DNA of 64,000 bases, taken from the NCBI RefSeq assembly GCF_017495225.1, contig NZ_JAFEIG010000002.1:1-64000 (forward strand), in the 5' to 3' direction. Shown here piece by piece: positions 36,717 through 45,720 of the stretch. Position numbers and translations under genes: made by a program. Source of the stretch: Daejeonella sp. Lineage in GTDB: Bacteria > Bacteroidota > Bacteroidia > Sphingobacteriales > Sphingobacteriaceae. Positions within the stretch are counted from its first letter, which is position 1; each line of letters starts with the position of its first letter. The notes under the pieces are model-generated. The model saw only the letters and a list, made by a program, of their open reading frames with translations. It was not told the origin of the DNA and did no database searches.

Positions 36717-37573
36717 AAAAGATTTTAGTGATTGGCTCAAAAGGCATGGCTGGGCATGTTATCTTCAGGTATTTAACGCAATTGAATACCTATCAAGTGT
36801 ATGGAGTTGCTAGAAATGTTGAGAATAGTGATCGAATATTTAATTTGGACATAATTAATACTAATGGTTTAAACAAAATATTTGAATTAAAATTTGATAT
36901 TGTTATTAATTGTATTGGTATACTAATAAAGGATGCGGAAGAAAATCCCGATAAGGCAATTTGGTTCAATAGTTATTTTCCTCACTATTTAGAAAGTATT
37001 ACAAAAAATACTAATACCAAAGTTATTAGTATTAGCACTGATTGTGTTTTCTCTGGAGACAAGGGTGACTATACTGAGAAAGACTTCAAAGATGGGAAAG
37101 GGTTTTATGCTCAATCAAAGGCATTAGGAGAAATAGTTAATTCGAAAGACTTGACCATTAGAACATCTATTCTTGGCCCAGAATTGAATAAAAATGGTAT
37201 TGGTTTATTTCATTGGTTTATGAATCAAACTGGGGAAATTAATGGATATTCTCAAGCATATTGGTCTGGTATTACAACTATAGAATTAGCGAAAGCTATA
37301 AATCAAATTATTTTGCAAGATTTAACTGGTTTAGTTATACTAGCTGCATCGCCTAAAATTGATAAATACAATTTACTCAAACTTTTTAATCATCAATTCA
37401 GAAATGGTAGTATAAAGATTAATTCAGACTCAAATTATAAAGTTGATAAAAGCATGCGTAGCATACGTTCAGATTTTAATTATGAAATTCCGTCTTACGA
37501 ATCAATGATTTTAGAAATGCGAGATTGGATTAAGAATAATGAAAGTATCTACAATTATAATATTCTCTTATAA
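36713..37573 (+). CDS. RmlD-like NDP-sugar 4-ketoreductase (WbvR/FnlB role)
   Basis: The 286-residue protein has the GSKGMAGHV nucleotide motif, ISTDCVFSGDKGDYTEKD and a FYAQSKALGE segment containing the YxxxK pattern. It is close to RmlD in length and lacks the C-terminal cupin domain of the 370-residue CapF/WbjC reductases. Within the fnlA-epimerase group it should reduce the 4-keto intermediate. The RmlD-like form resembles WbvR of the L-QuiNAc pathway, so the end product might be L-QuiNAc or L-RhaNAc and not L-FucNAc; the sequence alone does not settle this. Confidence 0.8.
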   Translation: MKKILVIGSKGMAGHVIFRYLTQLNTYQVYGVARNVENSDRIFNLDIINTNGLNKIFELKFDIVINCIGILIKDAEENPDKAIWFNSYFPHYLESITKNTNTKVISISTDCVFSGDKGDYTEKDFKDGKGFYAQSKALGEIVNSKDLTIRTSILGPELNKNGIGLFHWFMNQTGEINGYSQAYWSGITTIELAKAINQIILQDLTGLVILAASPKIDKYNLLKLFNHQFRNGSIKINSDSNYKVDKSMRSIRSDFNYEIPSYESMILEMRDWIKNNESIYNYNILL

Positions 37574-37600
37574 CTGTCTTAAAAAACATTTTTATAGTCA

Positions 37601-38815
37601 ATGAGAGAAAGTAAAATATGGATTATTTCTGAATTTTATTATCCTGTTGTTACATCTACAGGTTATTATATTACTGAAATTGCTGAATTCCTAGCAAAAA
37701 AAAAGAAAAATATCAATGTGATTTGTACTTCTTCAAAGTATAATGATGAAGATGATAGCAAATTTGTCAATGAAGAATATTTAAATGGAGTAAAGATATA
37801 TAGAACTAAATCTGGTAATCTAGACAAGAATAATTTTCTTCAAAGGACCATTAAGCTTTTTAGTTCAAGTATATTTTTATTTTTTAAAATACTTCATTTA
37901 GTTAACAAACGTGACCAAGTTTTAATTGTTACAAACCCGGTATTTCTAATTCTTTTGATGCCAATTCTGAAGCTGCTTAAAGGTTTTGAATATAAGATAT
38001 TAGTACATGATATATTTCCGGAAAATTTAACAGCAATTGGGAAAATAAGAGCAAATACCTTTTTATATAAAATTCTTAAAAAATTCTTTGATTTTTCATA
38101 TTCATGCGCCGAATTATGCATTGCTATAGGTCGTGATATGAAAGAGGTTTTAGCAAAAAAAATAGGTGATAATTCAAAAATATGTATTATCCCAAATTGG
38201 TCCGATATTGATGATGTAAAACCTTATCCTAAAGAAAGCACTAAAATAATTAATAATTTTAACCTTCGAGATAAATTTATTTTTCAATTTGCCGGGAATT
38301 TGGGATATGCGCAGGGACTTGAAAATATAATTGAAGCGATTAAATTAGTAAATAATGACAATTTACACTTTCTTTTTATTGGTTCTGGTGCACTTGAAAA
38401 TCAAATTGAACAATATGCAAATCAGGAATATGTTACTAATGTTACTAAAATAGGGTTTCAAAAAAGGAGCGATCAAATAGATTTTTTAAATGCTTGTGAT
38501 GTAGCTATCGTTACTTTAAGTGACGGAATGTATGGACTAGGAGTTCCAAGTAAATCATATAATATAATGGCTGCTGATAAACCAATCTTAATTATAGCTG
38601 ATCCTAATTCTGAAATAAGTATTTGTGTCAATGAATATAATATTGGTTGGGTGGTTAAGCCCAATGATCCTTATGAGTTGAGTGCAATTTTTCAAAAAAT
38701 ATATTTGGATTTTATTAATAAGAATAAACCTTTTATTAATAGCTCTAGAGAAGTTGCTATTAATTTGTTTTCTAAGGAGATAATTTTGGAAAAATATTCA
38801 AGCCTTTTTAAGTAA
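37601..38815 (+). CDS. WbuB-like GT4 glycosyltransferase
   Basis: The 404-residue protein opens IWIISEFYYPVVTSTGYYITEIAEFLA, which is characteristic of WbuB-type transferases that add L-FucNAc or L-QuiNAc. A hydrophobic helix near 85-100 and KILVHDIFPENLTAIG fit the same group. The C-terminal GT-B half has FAGNLGYAQGLENII, LFIGSGALE and a SDGMYGLGVPSKSYNIMAADKPI donor site. It follows directly on the L-sugar pathway, so it probably attaches that sugar as the second residue. Confidence 0.85.
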   Translation: MRESKIWIISEFYYPVVTSTGYYITEIAEFLAKKKKNINVICTSSKYNDEDDSKFVNEEYLNGVKIYRTKSGNLDKNNFLQRTIKLFSSSIFLFFKILHLVNKRDQVLIVTNPVFLILLMPILKLLKGFEYKILVHDIFPENLTAIGKIRANTFLYKILKKFFDFSYSCAELCIAIGRDMKEVLAKKIGDNSKICIIPNWSDIDDVKPYPKESTKIINNFNLRDKFIFQFAGNLGYAQGLENIIEAIKLVNNDNLHFLFIGSGALENQIEQYANQEYVTNVTKIGFQKRSDQIDFLNACDVAIVTLSDGMYGLGVPSKSYNIMAADKPILIIADPNSEISICVNEYNIGWVVKPNDPYELSAIFQKIYLDFINKNKPFINSSREVAINLFSKEIILEKYSSLFK

Positions 38816-38832
38816 AAATATTCAATTTTTTA

Positions 38833-39732
38833 ATGATTTTATTAACAGGCTCTAACGGATTTTTGGGCTGTCAAATTCAGAATGTTTTAAATACAACACA
38901 AAGTTGTATAACTTTAAGTCGTTCAAATTCTAATATAAATTGTGATATTAGTAATTTTATACCAGTTTTACCTCAGCTTAATATTGTTATCCACACTGCC
39001 GGCAAAGCACATTCTGTTCCCCAAACTTCACTAGAGAAGCAAGCTTTTTTTGATGTCAATTTCAAAGGAACTCAAAATTTATTGCAGGGTTTAGAAGAAT
39101 CCCAATCATTACCTAAAGCATTTATTTTTATTAGTAGTGTTGCCGTTTACGGAAGAGAAAATGGAATCAATATTTCTGAAGATGCTCCCTTATTGGCTAA
39201 AGATCCATACGGTTTAAGCAAAATTCGAGCAGAGCAATTAGTAATAGAATGGTGTAAAAAGTACAATGTTATTTGCACTATTTTACGACTTCCTTTATTG
39301 GCAGGGGCCAATCCTCCTGGTAATTTGGGAGCAATGATTAAAGGAATTAAAAGAGGGTATTATTTTAATATTGCGGGGGGGAGAGCACAAAAGAGTATGG
39401 TTTTAGCCTCTGATGTTGCTCAGTGTATATTAAAAGTTTCAGAAATTGGTGGTATTTATAATTTAACTGATGGCTATCATCCAACTTTTAATGAATTAAG
39501 TCGTACTATTTCTTTGCAATTTGGTAGAAAATTTGTACCCAATATGCCTTTGTTTTTTGCCAAAATTTTGGCTAAGATTGGAGATTTAATTGGGGATAAG
39601 TTTCCTGTAAATTCTAATAAATTATCTAAAATTATGGCACCTTTAACATTTGATGATTCTAAAGCGAGAAAAGCATTTGGTTGGAATCCAACTCCTGTAT
39701 TAAAGGGATTTAAAATAGAAGAAAATGCTTAG
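38833..39732 (+). CDS. NAD-dependent 4-ketoreductase/epimerase, WbpV type
   Basis: This 299-residue SDR protein has LLTGSNGFLG at the N-terminus, HTAGKAHSV, SSVAVYGRENG and the catalytic DPYGLSKIRAEQ (YxxxK). Enzymes of this type reduce UDP-4-keto-6-deoxy-GlcNAc, the product of WbpM-like dehydratases, to UDP-D-QuiNAc or D-FucNAc. In many loci they lie beside the initiating transferase, as here (eight-base overlap). The matching dehydratase lies at 61240, beyond the accessory island. Confidence 0.83.
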   Translation: MILLTGSNGFLGCQIQNVLNTTQSCITLSRSNSNINCDISNFIPVLPQLNIVIHTAGKAHSVPQTSLEKQAFFDVNFKGTQNLLQGLEESQSLPKAFIFISSVAVYGRENGINISEDAPLLAKDPYGLSKIRAEQLVIEWCKKYNVICTILRLPLLAGANPPGNLGAMIKGIKRGYYFNIAGGRAQKSMVLASDVAQCILKVSEIGGIYNLTDGYHPTFNELSRTISLQFGRKFVPNMPLFFAKILAKIGDLIGDKFPVNSNKLSKIMAPLTFDDSKARKAFGWNPTPVLKGFKIEENA

Positions 39733-40276
39733 TCGCCTCCTCGCCCTCCTAATTTTCATTCTTTTATCACCAATTTTTATCTTGGTAGCCTTAGCTATCT
39801 TCCTAGAAGATGGTTTTCCAGTATTTTTTAAGCAGAAGCGTGTCGGAATAAATTATTCTTTTTTCCAGATTTATAAGTTTAGGAGTATGAAAAAGAATAC
39901 GCCTAATGTGGCTACGCATTTATTGGAGAACCCTGAGCAATATTTGCTTAAAATAGGGGGCATCTTGCGGAAATTAAGTTTAGATGAATTGCCTAATTTG
40001 ATAAATATTATGCGGGGGGAGATGGTGTTTGTGGGTCCGAGGCCGGCGCTGTATAATCAGGATGATTTAATGGCATTGCGCGTGGCAGCGGGGGTAGATA
40101 AGTTGAAGCCAGGGATAACGGGCTGGGCGCAGGTAAATGGGCGGGATGAGATTTCTATTGAGGAGAAGGTGGGATTGGAGAAGGAATATTTGGAGAAGAA
40201 AGGATTCTGGTTTGACGTGGTGATTGTGGTGAAGACGTTTACGAGTGTATTGGGGAGTAAGGGGGTGGCGCATTGA
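39725..40276 (+). CDS. PglC-like initiating phosphosugar transferase (intact copy)
   Basis: The 183-residue protein is a short monotopic bacterial sugar transferase: a hydrophobic re-entrant helix (3-27), FFKQKRVGI, YKFRSMK, the catalytic Asp-Glu pair in SLDELPN, FVGPRPAL and PGITGWAQVNGRD. It moves the first phosphosugar, probably QuiNAc or FucNAc phosphate, to undecaprenyl phosphate. This is the only intact copy: damaged copies of its middle and end lie at 47130, 51541 and 54492. Its last 100 bases differ from those three copies, which resemble each other, so it looks like a recombinant end. Confidence 0.93.
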   Translation: MLSRLLALLIFILLSPIFILVALAIFLEDGFPVFFKQKRVGINYSFFQIYKFRSMKKNTPNVATHLLENPEQYLLKIGGILRKLSLDELPNLINIMRGEMVFVGPRPALYNQDDLMALRVAAGVDKLKPGITGWAQVNGRDEISIEEKVGLEKEYLEKKGFWFDVVIVVKTFTSVLGSKGVAH

Positions 40277-40617
40277 GGAGGTATTCCCGTCCCCTGAGGT
40301 TCTCGAATGGGAGCTTGTCGAATGGAAGAACAGAAGATGTTTGAGAAGCTATGAATCTTACAAACAATTATTTTGGGTCATTATAAAAGCTTGCATTGCG
40401 CAAGCTTTTTTGTTTTATAGGTTTAATAAAAACAACTGGAATTTATACGCAAGTCTGAACTAAAGGTATTCAACAAATAATAATTCCTTTTGATGATTTG
40501 TGAGAAAAAATCAATTTTGCAAAATAAACCTTTGGTTATGTATCTGATAATGGGTGTATATACGAAGGTTTGTTTCTCAAATACATAAGTTATGCGGTAT
40601 ACTAAAAAGACACAATA
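40277..40617. other. Gap between transferase and accessory island
   Basis: After a repeat-like stretch (CCCCTGAGGTTCTCGAATGGGAGC with CTTGTCGAATGG) comes a strong hairpin terminator, annotated separately. The rest, about 40412-40617, is AT-rich and should hold the promoter of the DUF4062 gene; no clear box was found. Confidence 0.5.
40385..40411 (+). terminator. Rho-independent terminator at the end of the polysaccharide operon
   Basis: AAAAGCTTGC and GCAAGCTTTT form a perfect ten-pair stem around a five-base loop, followed by a T run. It lies 109 bases after the initiating transferase and closes the long + strand operon. Confidence 0.85.
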
Positions 40618-41919
40618 ATGACAATAACATCTAGTGAATACGGATTTCCAATTTTTATAAGCTCAACGGACTATAATTTAATAGATCTTCGAGCTGAATT
40701 GGCCAAATATCTTTCAGACCTTGGTTATAGACCGATTTTAAGCTCGTCCGATGGTTTCCACGACAATTCACCAGACTTGGAGCCATGGGAATCTTGCCTT
40801 CAAGTGCTTCAATCGGCATACGTAATGGTGTTAGTTATAGACGGAAAATATGGAGATACATTCGAGTGGAAAAACTTTTCATCAATAATCGGAGAAAGAA
40901 AAGTTTCACCGACACATGCAGAGTATTTACTTGCTCACAAGACAAAAATGCGAATGTTAGTTTTTGTCAGAAAAGAGCTATTGACCTATTATCTAACGTA
41001 CAGAACTGCGATTAAAAACTCCAAAGGTGACAAGGAAAAAGCAAAAGAGAGTCTTGCAATTTCATTACCCAAACACATTGCTTTTGAAACATTAGAATTC
41101 ATAGAAGAAGTAAAAACTACACGACCAATTCCTTGGATAAAACCATTCGAGAACGTAACAGAAATAAAGCAAGAAATTCAAAAGAAAATGCTGAACGAAC
41201 TTGCTGAATTATTCCTCTTCAAGAATAAGCATTTAGAAGCTGTAGTTCGTGCTTTTTCAACAGTCTTGGATGACTTGCCAGAAGACAAGCGTAAAGAAAC
41301 TTTAGAGAAAATAGGCGCTACAAAAGAATTGATAATTGAAATAGAAACTCAGACTAAAGTAATACACGACCTTAAAAAGGAAAAGGAAAAATTACAGTCA
41401 GAGTTAAAAGGGAAAGCTGAAGAACTTGAGAAGGCGCAAAAAGACAAAAAGAAAGAAACTTCTAGCCTACAGAAGAAAGTTGAAAAATTAACCGAAGAGC
41501 TTGATAGCATTAACACACGAATAATAAGTCACGAACTAAATAACGCTAACTATTTAATTTCAGGCTCAACAATTCCTTATGTAACATTTGGTTCACAAGG
41601 CAATTCCGCAAGTTTACTAGGCGGAACGACAAGTGGATTATATTCGACTGGTATTTTGGGTACTGCAAATGCTTCCCCTTTTTCAACCGTATTAGGTACT
41701 AGTTTTTTGTATTCAGTTCCACAGATCTGTGACAAGTGTCATACAAATATGTTATCAACAGCATCAGTAGCTTTTGGTTCTCTAAAAACTTGCCCGAGTT
41801 GCAATAGAAAACTATGTAGTAGCTGCTTTAATGGAATTGGTACAACAGGATTAGTTTTTAGCAACGTCTGTGCCGACTGTAGAAACGACAGTGCGAAAGC
41901 AGTATTGAAGACCAAATAG
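40618..41919 (+). CDS. DUF4062 protein with coiled coil and C-terminal zinc finger
   Basis: The 433-residue protein has an N-terminal DUF4062 domain (about 8-170; PIFISSTDYNLIDLRAELAKYL, then VLVIDGKYGDT), a TIR-related fold found in defence and signalling proteins. A helical part leads into a coiled coil (about 235-305, rich in Lys and Glu heptads). A Gly/Ser/Thr-rich linker follows, and the C-terminus has a zinc-finger-like cluster: CDKC, CPSCNRKLCSSC and CADC. I do not know a named system with this domain order. It lies first in the accessory island, followed by an attC-like palindrome. A sensor (zinc finger) plus effector (DUF4062) role is inference. Confidence 0.7.
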   Translation: MTITSSEYGFPIFISSTDYNLIDLRAELAKYLSDLGYRPILSSSDGFHDNSPDLEPWESCLQVLQSAYVMVLVIDGKYGDTFEWKNFSSIIGERKVSPTHAEYLLAHKTKMRMLVFVRKELLTYYLTYRTAIKNSKGDKEKAKESLAISLPKHIAFETLEFIEEVKTTRPIPWIKPFENVTEIKQEIQKKMLNELAELFLFKNKHLEAVVRAFSTVLDDLPEDKRKETLEKIGATKELIIEIETQTKVIHDLKKEKEKLQSELKGKAEELEKAQKDKKKETSSLQKKVEKLTEELDSINTRIISHELNNANYLISGSTIPYVTFGSQGNSASLLGGTTSGLYSTGILGTANASPFSTVLGTSFLYSVPQICDKCHTNMLSTASVAFGSLKTCPSCNRKLCSSCFNGIGTTGLVFSNVCADCRNDSAKAVLKTK

Positions 41920-41923
41920 TACA

Positions 41924-42056
41924 CCGCATAACAAGGGTTTTGCGTTAGTGGGCAGAGAGTGCGAATAGAAACATTTGAGCAATTAATAAACTTGGTGCTG
42001 GCAGACAGTTTACGGTTTCAAAAGCCCACCAACGCAAATCCCGAAACCGTTAGCGG
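41924..42056 (+). repeat. attC-like imperfect palindrome after the DUF4062 gene
   Basis: The left arm starts CCGCATAAC (41924) and ends GCGTTAGTGGGC (41953); the right arm starts GCCCACCAACGC (42024) and ends GTTAGCGG (42056). The arms pair well with a few extra bases on one side, and the ends follow the RYYYAAC/GTTRRRY pattern of integron attC sites. No integrase gene is in the window. Confidence 0.5.
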
Positions 42057-42103
42057 TCAGGCTATGACGACAATACAACCGAATAAATAACAGACAATTT
42101 GAA

Positions 42104-42967
42104 ATGAAATTTTCACAAAGAATAGGCAAAGTATCAGCGACAAAACAGCTGCAAATTGAATCATTAGACGATGACTTAAAAAATGGTCTTTGGAATGGAC
42201 TCAAGCTTTATATTCTTGACAATCTTTCAAAGTATGACCAATACAGAAACGATACAGAATTTGATATTTTCTGTTCAATTCTTTGGCATCATCATTACAA
42301 GCTACCTATTGACACAATTCCAGAATACGACAAACGCTCTGAACAATTCATTCGTGACAGTTTTTACAAAGGACAATGGTATGAATCATATGACCTCTTA
42401 GAATTTGTTGCAAACATTGAATCGGACTCTTTAAGAATTGACACTCATAAATTTAAAGAATTTTGTAATGGAATATTTGAAAGAGAATTTTCTGGTTATC
42501 GTTTTATTGACGATAAGATTTCACCAATTACAAATGAAAACGAAATTGAAGAAATTGAAAATGCAATAAACCAATCAGGACATTTTAGTTCGTTAAGGGG
42601 AGCTAATATTCATTTGAAATCTGCATTGGAGAAGCTTTCTGACAAAAAAGCACCAGACTACCGGAATTCAATCAAAGAATCTATTTCAGCGATTGAATCT
42701 GTTGCAAAAGCAATTTCAGAAAATGCAAAAGACAGTTTAGGTGCAGCACTTGACAAAATAAAAGGCAAGATTAAACTTCATACAGCTTTAGAAAGGGGCT
42801 TTAAACAATTATATGGTTACACAAGTGACAGTGACGGTATTCGTCACGCTTTAATGGAAGACCATAATTGCGATTTTGAAGACGCTAAGTATATGCTTGT
42901 TTCAAGTAGTGCATTTATCAATTATCTTATTGTAAAAGCAGACAAAGCAGGACTTAAACTAAAATGA
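42104..42967 (+). CDS. AbiJ-NTD4 domain protein with HEPN-like C-terminus
   Basis: The 287-residue protein opens with KFSQRIGKVSATKQLQIESLDDDLKNGLWNGL-type sequence, typical of the AbiJ N-terminal domain 4. The C-terminal half is helical (SIKESISAIESVAKAI, then SDSDGIRHALMED), with an Arg-His pair where HEPN-type abortive infection proteins carry their motif. AbiJ-like proteins act in abortive phage defence, presumably as RNases. It stands as a single gene between attC-like palindromes, in the way of a gene cassette. Confidence 0.7.
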   Translation: MKFSQRIGKVSATKQLQIESLDDDLKNGLWNGLKLYILDNLSKYDQYRNDTEFDIFCSILWHHHYKLPIDTIPEYDKRSEQFIRDSFYKGQWYESYDLLEFVANIESDSLRIDTHKFKEFCNGIFEREFSGYRFIDDKISPITNENEIEEIENAINQSGHFSSLRGANIHLKSALEKLSDKKAPDYRNSIKESISAIESVAKAISENAKDSLGAALDKIKGKIKLHTALERGFKQLYGYTSDSDGIRHALMEDHNCDFEDAKYMLVSSSAFINYLIVKADKAGLKLK

Positions 42968-42984
42968 GAATGGTTAAGACAATC

Positions 42985-43190
42985 AGACTACCAGAACGAC
43001 AAGAAGCCCGAACCGCTAACAGGCGTTTGGCACAATGGCTGGTGACGTGGTTAATTGAACATTCTGCCTCGCTTCAACATTTGTGGTATATTGACAGTTT
43101 TGTTCTCCGAAATCTGCCACTGCGCCAAGCCCCCAACCATTGGCGGCAATGCTTTGGCGACATTGCTAACCTCAAGCTTATAGACTATAA
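42985..43190 (+). repeat. Second attC-like palindrome, degenerate
   Basis: TTGGCACAATGGCTGG (about 43027) faces CCAACCATTGGCGGCAA (about 43133), which are near-complementary, and the left end has CCGCTAAC. The right end lacks a clear GTTRRRY core. A 76-codon frame across it is a by-product of the palindrome. Confidence 0.4.
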
Positions 43191-43208
43191 TTGAAGTAAA
43201 AAATACGA

Positions 43209-44792
43209 ATGACAATCAGCGACATCATAACACTGGTAAGTTTAGTAATTGCAGTTGTTGCAATTTTGTCTGAAAAAAACAGAAAGCACTTACTGTTTAA
43301 ATTTCACATAGTTGACCTTGTTTTATTTGCCAGTTCATTTTTTCTCATAAATTACTTTGTGTTCTACGAAAGCTTTTATGTAAGAGGGCTTTACATTTCA
43401 CAACTCTACTTTATGGATTTCGGACTTCTCGATCCAAAAAAATATGCATATCTTATTTCAATATCTAGCTTACTCTATTTTCTCTACAAGATTTATTATG
43501 CCTTCTACCCTTTCAGTAAAATTCAGAATGTAACAAAATTTTATGGGCAGTTAATTGAAAATGACGAAATCTCTTTTCTCTTAGATTTAATTGACCGTTA
43601 TCATAAAACAGACATCATCAAAGTTATTGATAGAACTGATGACTATAATCCTGAAGACAATTGGTGGGAACATCGTTTTCATAGAGAAACATTAAAGGAA
43701 AAAATAAAGAGGTGGTATGTGAGCGCAATTCAGTTTCTGTTTCCATACTCTTGGTATAACAGAAGGGCTTATGGTGTGTCAGTTCTTCACGGTGTCATAA
43801 ATGACCCTGCTTTTATTGTTCTTGCCTCCAATTTACGACCTTATTTATTTGCTGAAATCTTTGCTCACTTCAAGAAAACAAAACGAGATGGTTTTCCAAA
43901 GGAACTTGTTAATTCATTTTTAAATGAGCTTGTGCAACACAAAAACTTTTGGCTTAAAAAAGAATTGCAGCAGAGCCAAAACAATGACTTCGGACAACCT
44001 GAATGGTTTCATAGCGACAATAGAATTCTTTCTGCTTTGCTTAATGATTTAAGTGTTGCAGATGTTAATGAAGTATGGCGACCATTTGGTGACACTGCAG
44101 TTGACGAAATTGAAGAAGAAAGAACGAAAGGTTATCAGAGTAAAATGTTTAATGAGTTCAGAGAAGAGCAATTCCTCTGGGAATACAAAACCTATTTTGC
44201 AATTCAGTTCTTGAAAATAGTTGTCATTGAAGCATTAGTTAAAAAATATTATGACAACCATTTCTGGCTTTACTATTACAGAAGTGTTACTGATGCTATA
44301 CTCAAAACTTTTGAAAAGTATCCGCTTAACGATTTTGAAGAAGTGCAAACAGAGTATCATCGTTTCATAGATATAATGATTGGCAATTGTTTCTTGTGGC
44401 TTGGTATATCAAATGATAAAGAAGATAAAGGTTTTTATAATAATACACTTTCATGTTTGGGTAGTTTACTTCTTGCAGTTTGCAACAGTCCTTACTACAG
44501 CACTAGGGAGAAGGTAAGTTACATTAAAAACCTATTTTCTAAGTATTGCAATTTGAAAAGCAACTCTGAATCAAAAAAAATGAGGGTGAAGATTGGTGAG
44601 ATAATCGTTAAACCTTCAATGCTCACAAAAGAAGGGGCTGCTTACTATGAATATGTAAAAATAGCTTGGGACAAATTTGATAAAATTCCACATCGAGGAA
44701 TGGGATTAGTTGAGGATAACGACTATGATTATTTTAGACAATTTAAACAACAAGTTATCATACCGTTAGGACTTGACCCAAATATAAACTGA
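43209..44792 (+). CDS. Membrane protein of unknown function with large cytoplasmic domain
   Basis: The 527-residue protein has three predicted membrane helices in its first 100 residues (about 5-21, 34-53 and 78-99) and then a 425-residue soluble part, rich in aromatic and charged residues, with no motif I can name. Helical repeats are likely. I do not recognise the family. Its place as a single gene between palindromic elements, next to AbiJ-like and DUF4062 genes, suggests a defence or stress role; a membrane-acting effector is one possibility. Confidence 0.6.
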   Translation: MTISDIITLVSLVIAVVAILSEKNRKHLLFKFHIVDLVLFASSFFLINYFVFYESFYVRGLYISQLYFMDFGLLDPKKYAYLISISSLLYFLYKIYYAFYPFSKIQNVTKFYGQLIENDEISFLLDLIDRYHKTDIIKVIDRTDDYNPEDNWWEHRFHRETLKEKIKRWYVSAIQFLFPYSWYNRRAYGVSVLHGVINDPAFIVLASNLRPYLFAEIFAHFKKTKRDGFPKELVNSFLNELVQHKNFWLKKELQQSQNNDFGQPEWFHSDNRILSALLNDLSVADVNEVWRPFGDTAVDEIEEERTKGYQSKMFNEFREEQFLWEYKTYFAIQFLKIVVIEALVKKYYDNHFWLYYYRSVTDAILKTFEKYPLNDFEEVQTEYHRFIDIMIGNCFLWLGISNDKEDKGFYNNTLSCLGSLLLAVCNSPYYSTREKVSYIKNLFSKYCNLKSNSESKKMRVKIGEIIVKPSMLTKEGAAYYEYVKIAWDKFDKIPHRGMGLVEDNDYDYFRQFKQQVIIPLGLDPNIN

Positions 44793-45012
44793 AAACCTAT
44801 GTAAAATGACTAAGAAATTCGAAACGACACTTCACCGCCTGAACAGTAGCACAGCCGCCAACATATAAGGACTAAACCGCAGCATAGAGCTACGAAGCTT
44901 CGGCTTTAGTCTGATGTTGACTTAGCGTAGTAAGCCTTTAGTCTGGTTTATTATGGTTTTCAAAAATTTATTTGTTTCCATAACGGTATTCATTAAAAAT
45001 CCAATTGAAACT
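44793..45012. repeat. Third palindromic element between convergent genes
   Basis: At about 44871-44915, GGACTAAACCG faces CGGCTTTAGTC, with CGAAGCTTCG as a palindrome inside. It could act as a two-way terminator for the convergent genes or be another cassette boundary. Confidence 0.4.
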
Positions 45013-45720
45013 CTACAATTCGGTCAGTGTTTTTTCTAACTCCAATAGTTCAGCAACAAGTTTATAAACCGTTGTACATGGATTTTGATTAGAAAAATCT
45101 ATTGAGCTATTATAGGATAGTTCCAATTTTTTAGCGTTTTTAATAGCAAAATTTAAACTCCCATGTTGATTTAATAAATCAAACATGTCTGTTCTGTTTT
45201 TAGCGTATTTAAAGTTTTTTAATCCATTATTTTTAAAATGTTTTTCAATTCTATCTTTAAATGTGTTTCTTTTTAAGCTAGCCTCGCAATATTCAAAGTG
45301 TTGGAGGTACCAAATTTCAAATGCTTCATTACTCCATGCTGCTTCAACTCTTGGTGTATTTTTACAAAGTTGAATGGCATTGTTAAATGCCAGGGATGGA
45401 AAATCATCCTTATCAAAAACAACCCAAAGTTTATCTATTTCTCTTCCTGCCTCAGACTGCCATTTTTCTCTTAACTCGATGGCCTTCTTAACCAAACTTT
45501 CTGTATTAAATCCTTTACCTATAATATTAAAATCAGCTACATCTAAAACTCCTTTAGGTAAGGATAGTTTGAGAGATTCAAAATAATTTGGTTCCGTTCT
45601 TTCACCCTCGCAAACAATAAGATACTGTCTCCTTTTAGTTTTGAAGTTTATTTTTCTTTTTGCTTCTTTTCTTTCCCATCTTTTTAAATTGACAGAATCA
45701 AATTTTATTTTTCTGGCCAT
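45013..45720 (-). CDS. RloB-like TOPRIM protein
   Basis: The 235-residue protein fits the RloB family. It has the TOPRIM-type Glu in LIVCEGERTE (Glu38) and the acidic cluster FDKDD (102-106), then a basic C-terminal half. RloB proteins are partnered with AAA15-type ATPases in restriction-linked and phage-defence loci and are thought to act as the nuclease-like effector. It overlaps the end of the upstream ATPase gene by 16 bases on the minus strand. Its role by analogy to OLD- or PARIS-type systems is inference. Confidence 0.83.
   Translation of the reverse strand: MARKIKFDSVNLKRWERKEAKRKINFKTKRRQYLIVCEGERTEPNYFESLKLSLPKGVLDVADFNIIGKGFNTESLVKKAIELREKWQSEAGREIDKLWVVFDKDDFPSLAFNNAIQLCKNTPRVEAAWSNEAFEIWYLQHFEYCEASLKRNTFKDRIEKHFKNNGLKNFKYAKNRTDMFDLLNQHGSLNFAIKNAKKLELSYNSSIDFSNQNPCTTVYKLVAELLELEKTLTEL

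Noticed and set aside
40245-40463. A 72-codon frame overlapping the transferase end
   Set aside because: It crosses the transferase stop in another frame and runs through the terminator hairpin.
42964-43194. A 76-codon open frame after the AbiJ-like gene
   Set aside because: It lies across the second attC-like palindrome, has no recognisable protein pattern, and its composition is explained by the palindrome itself.
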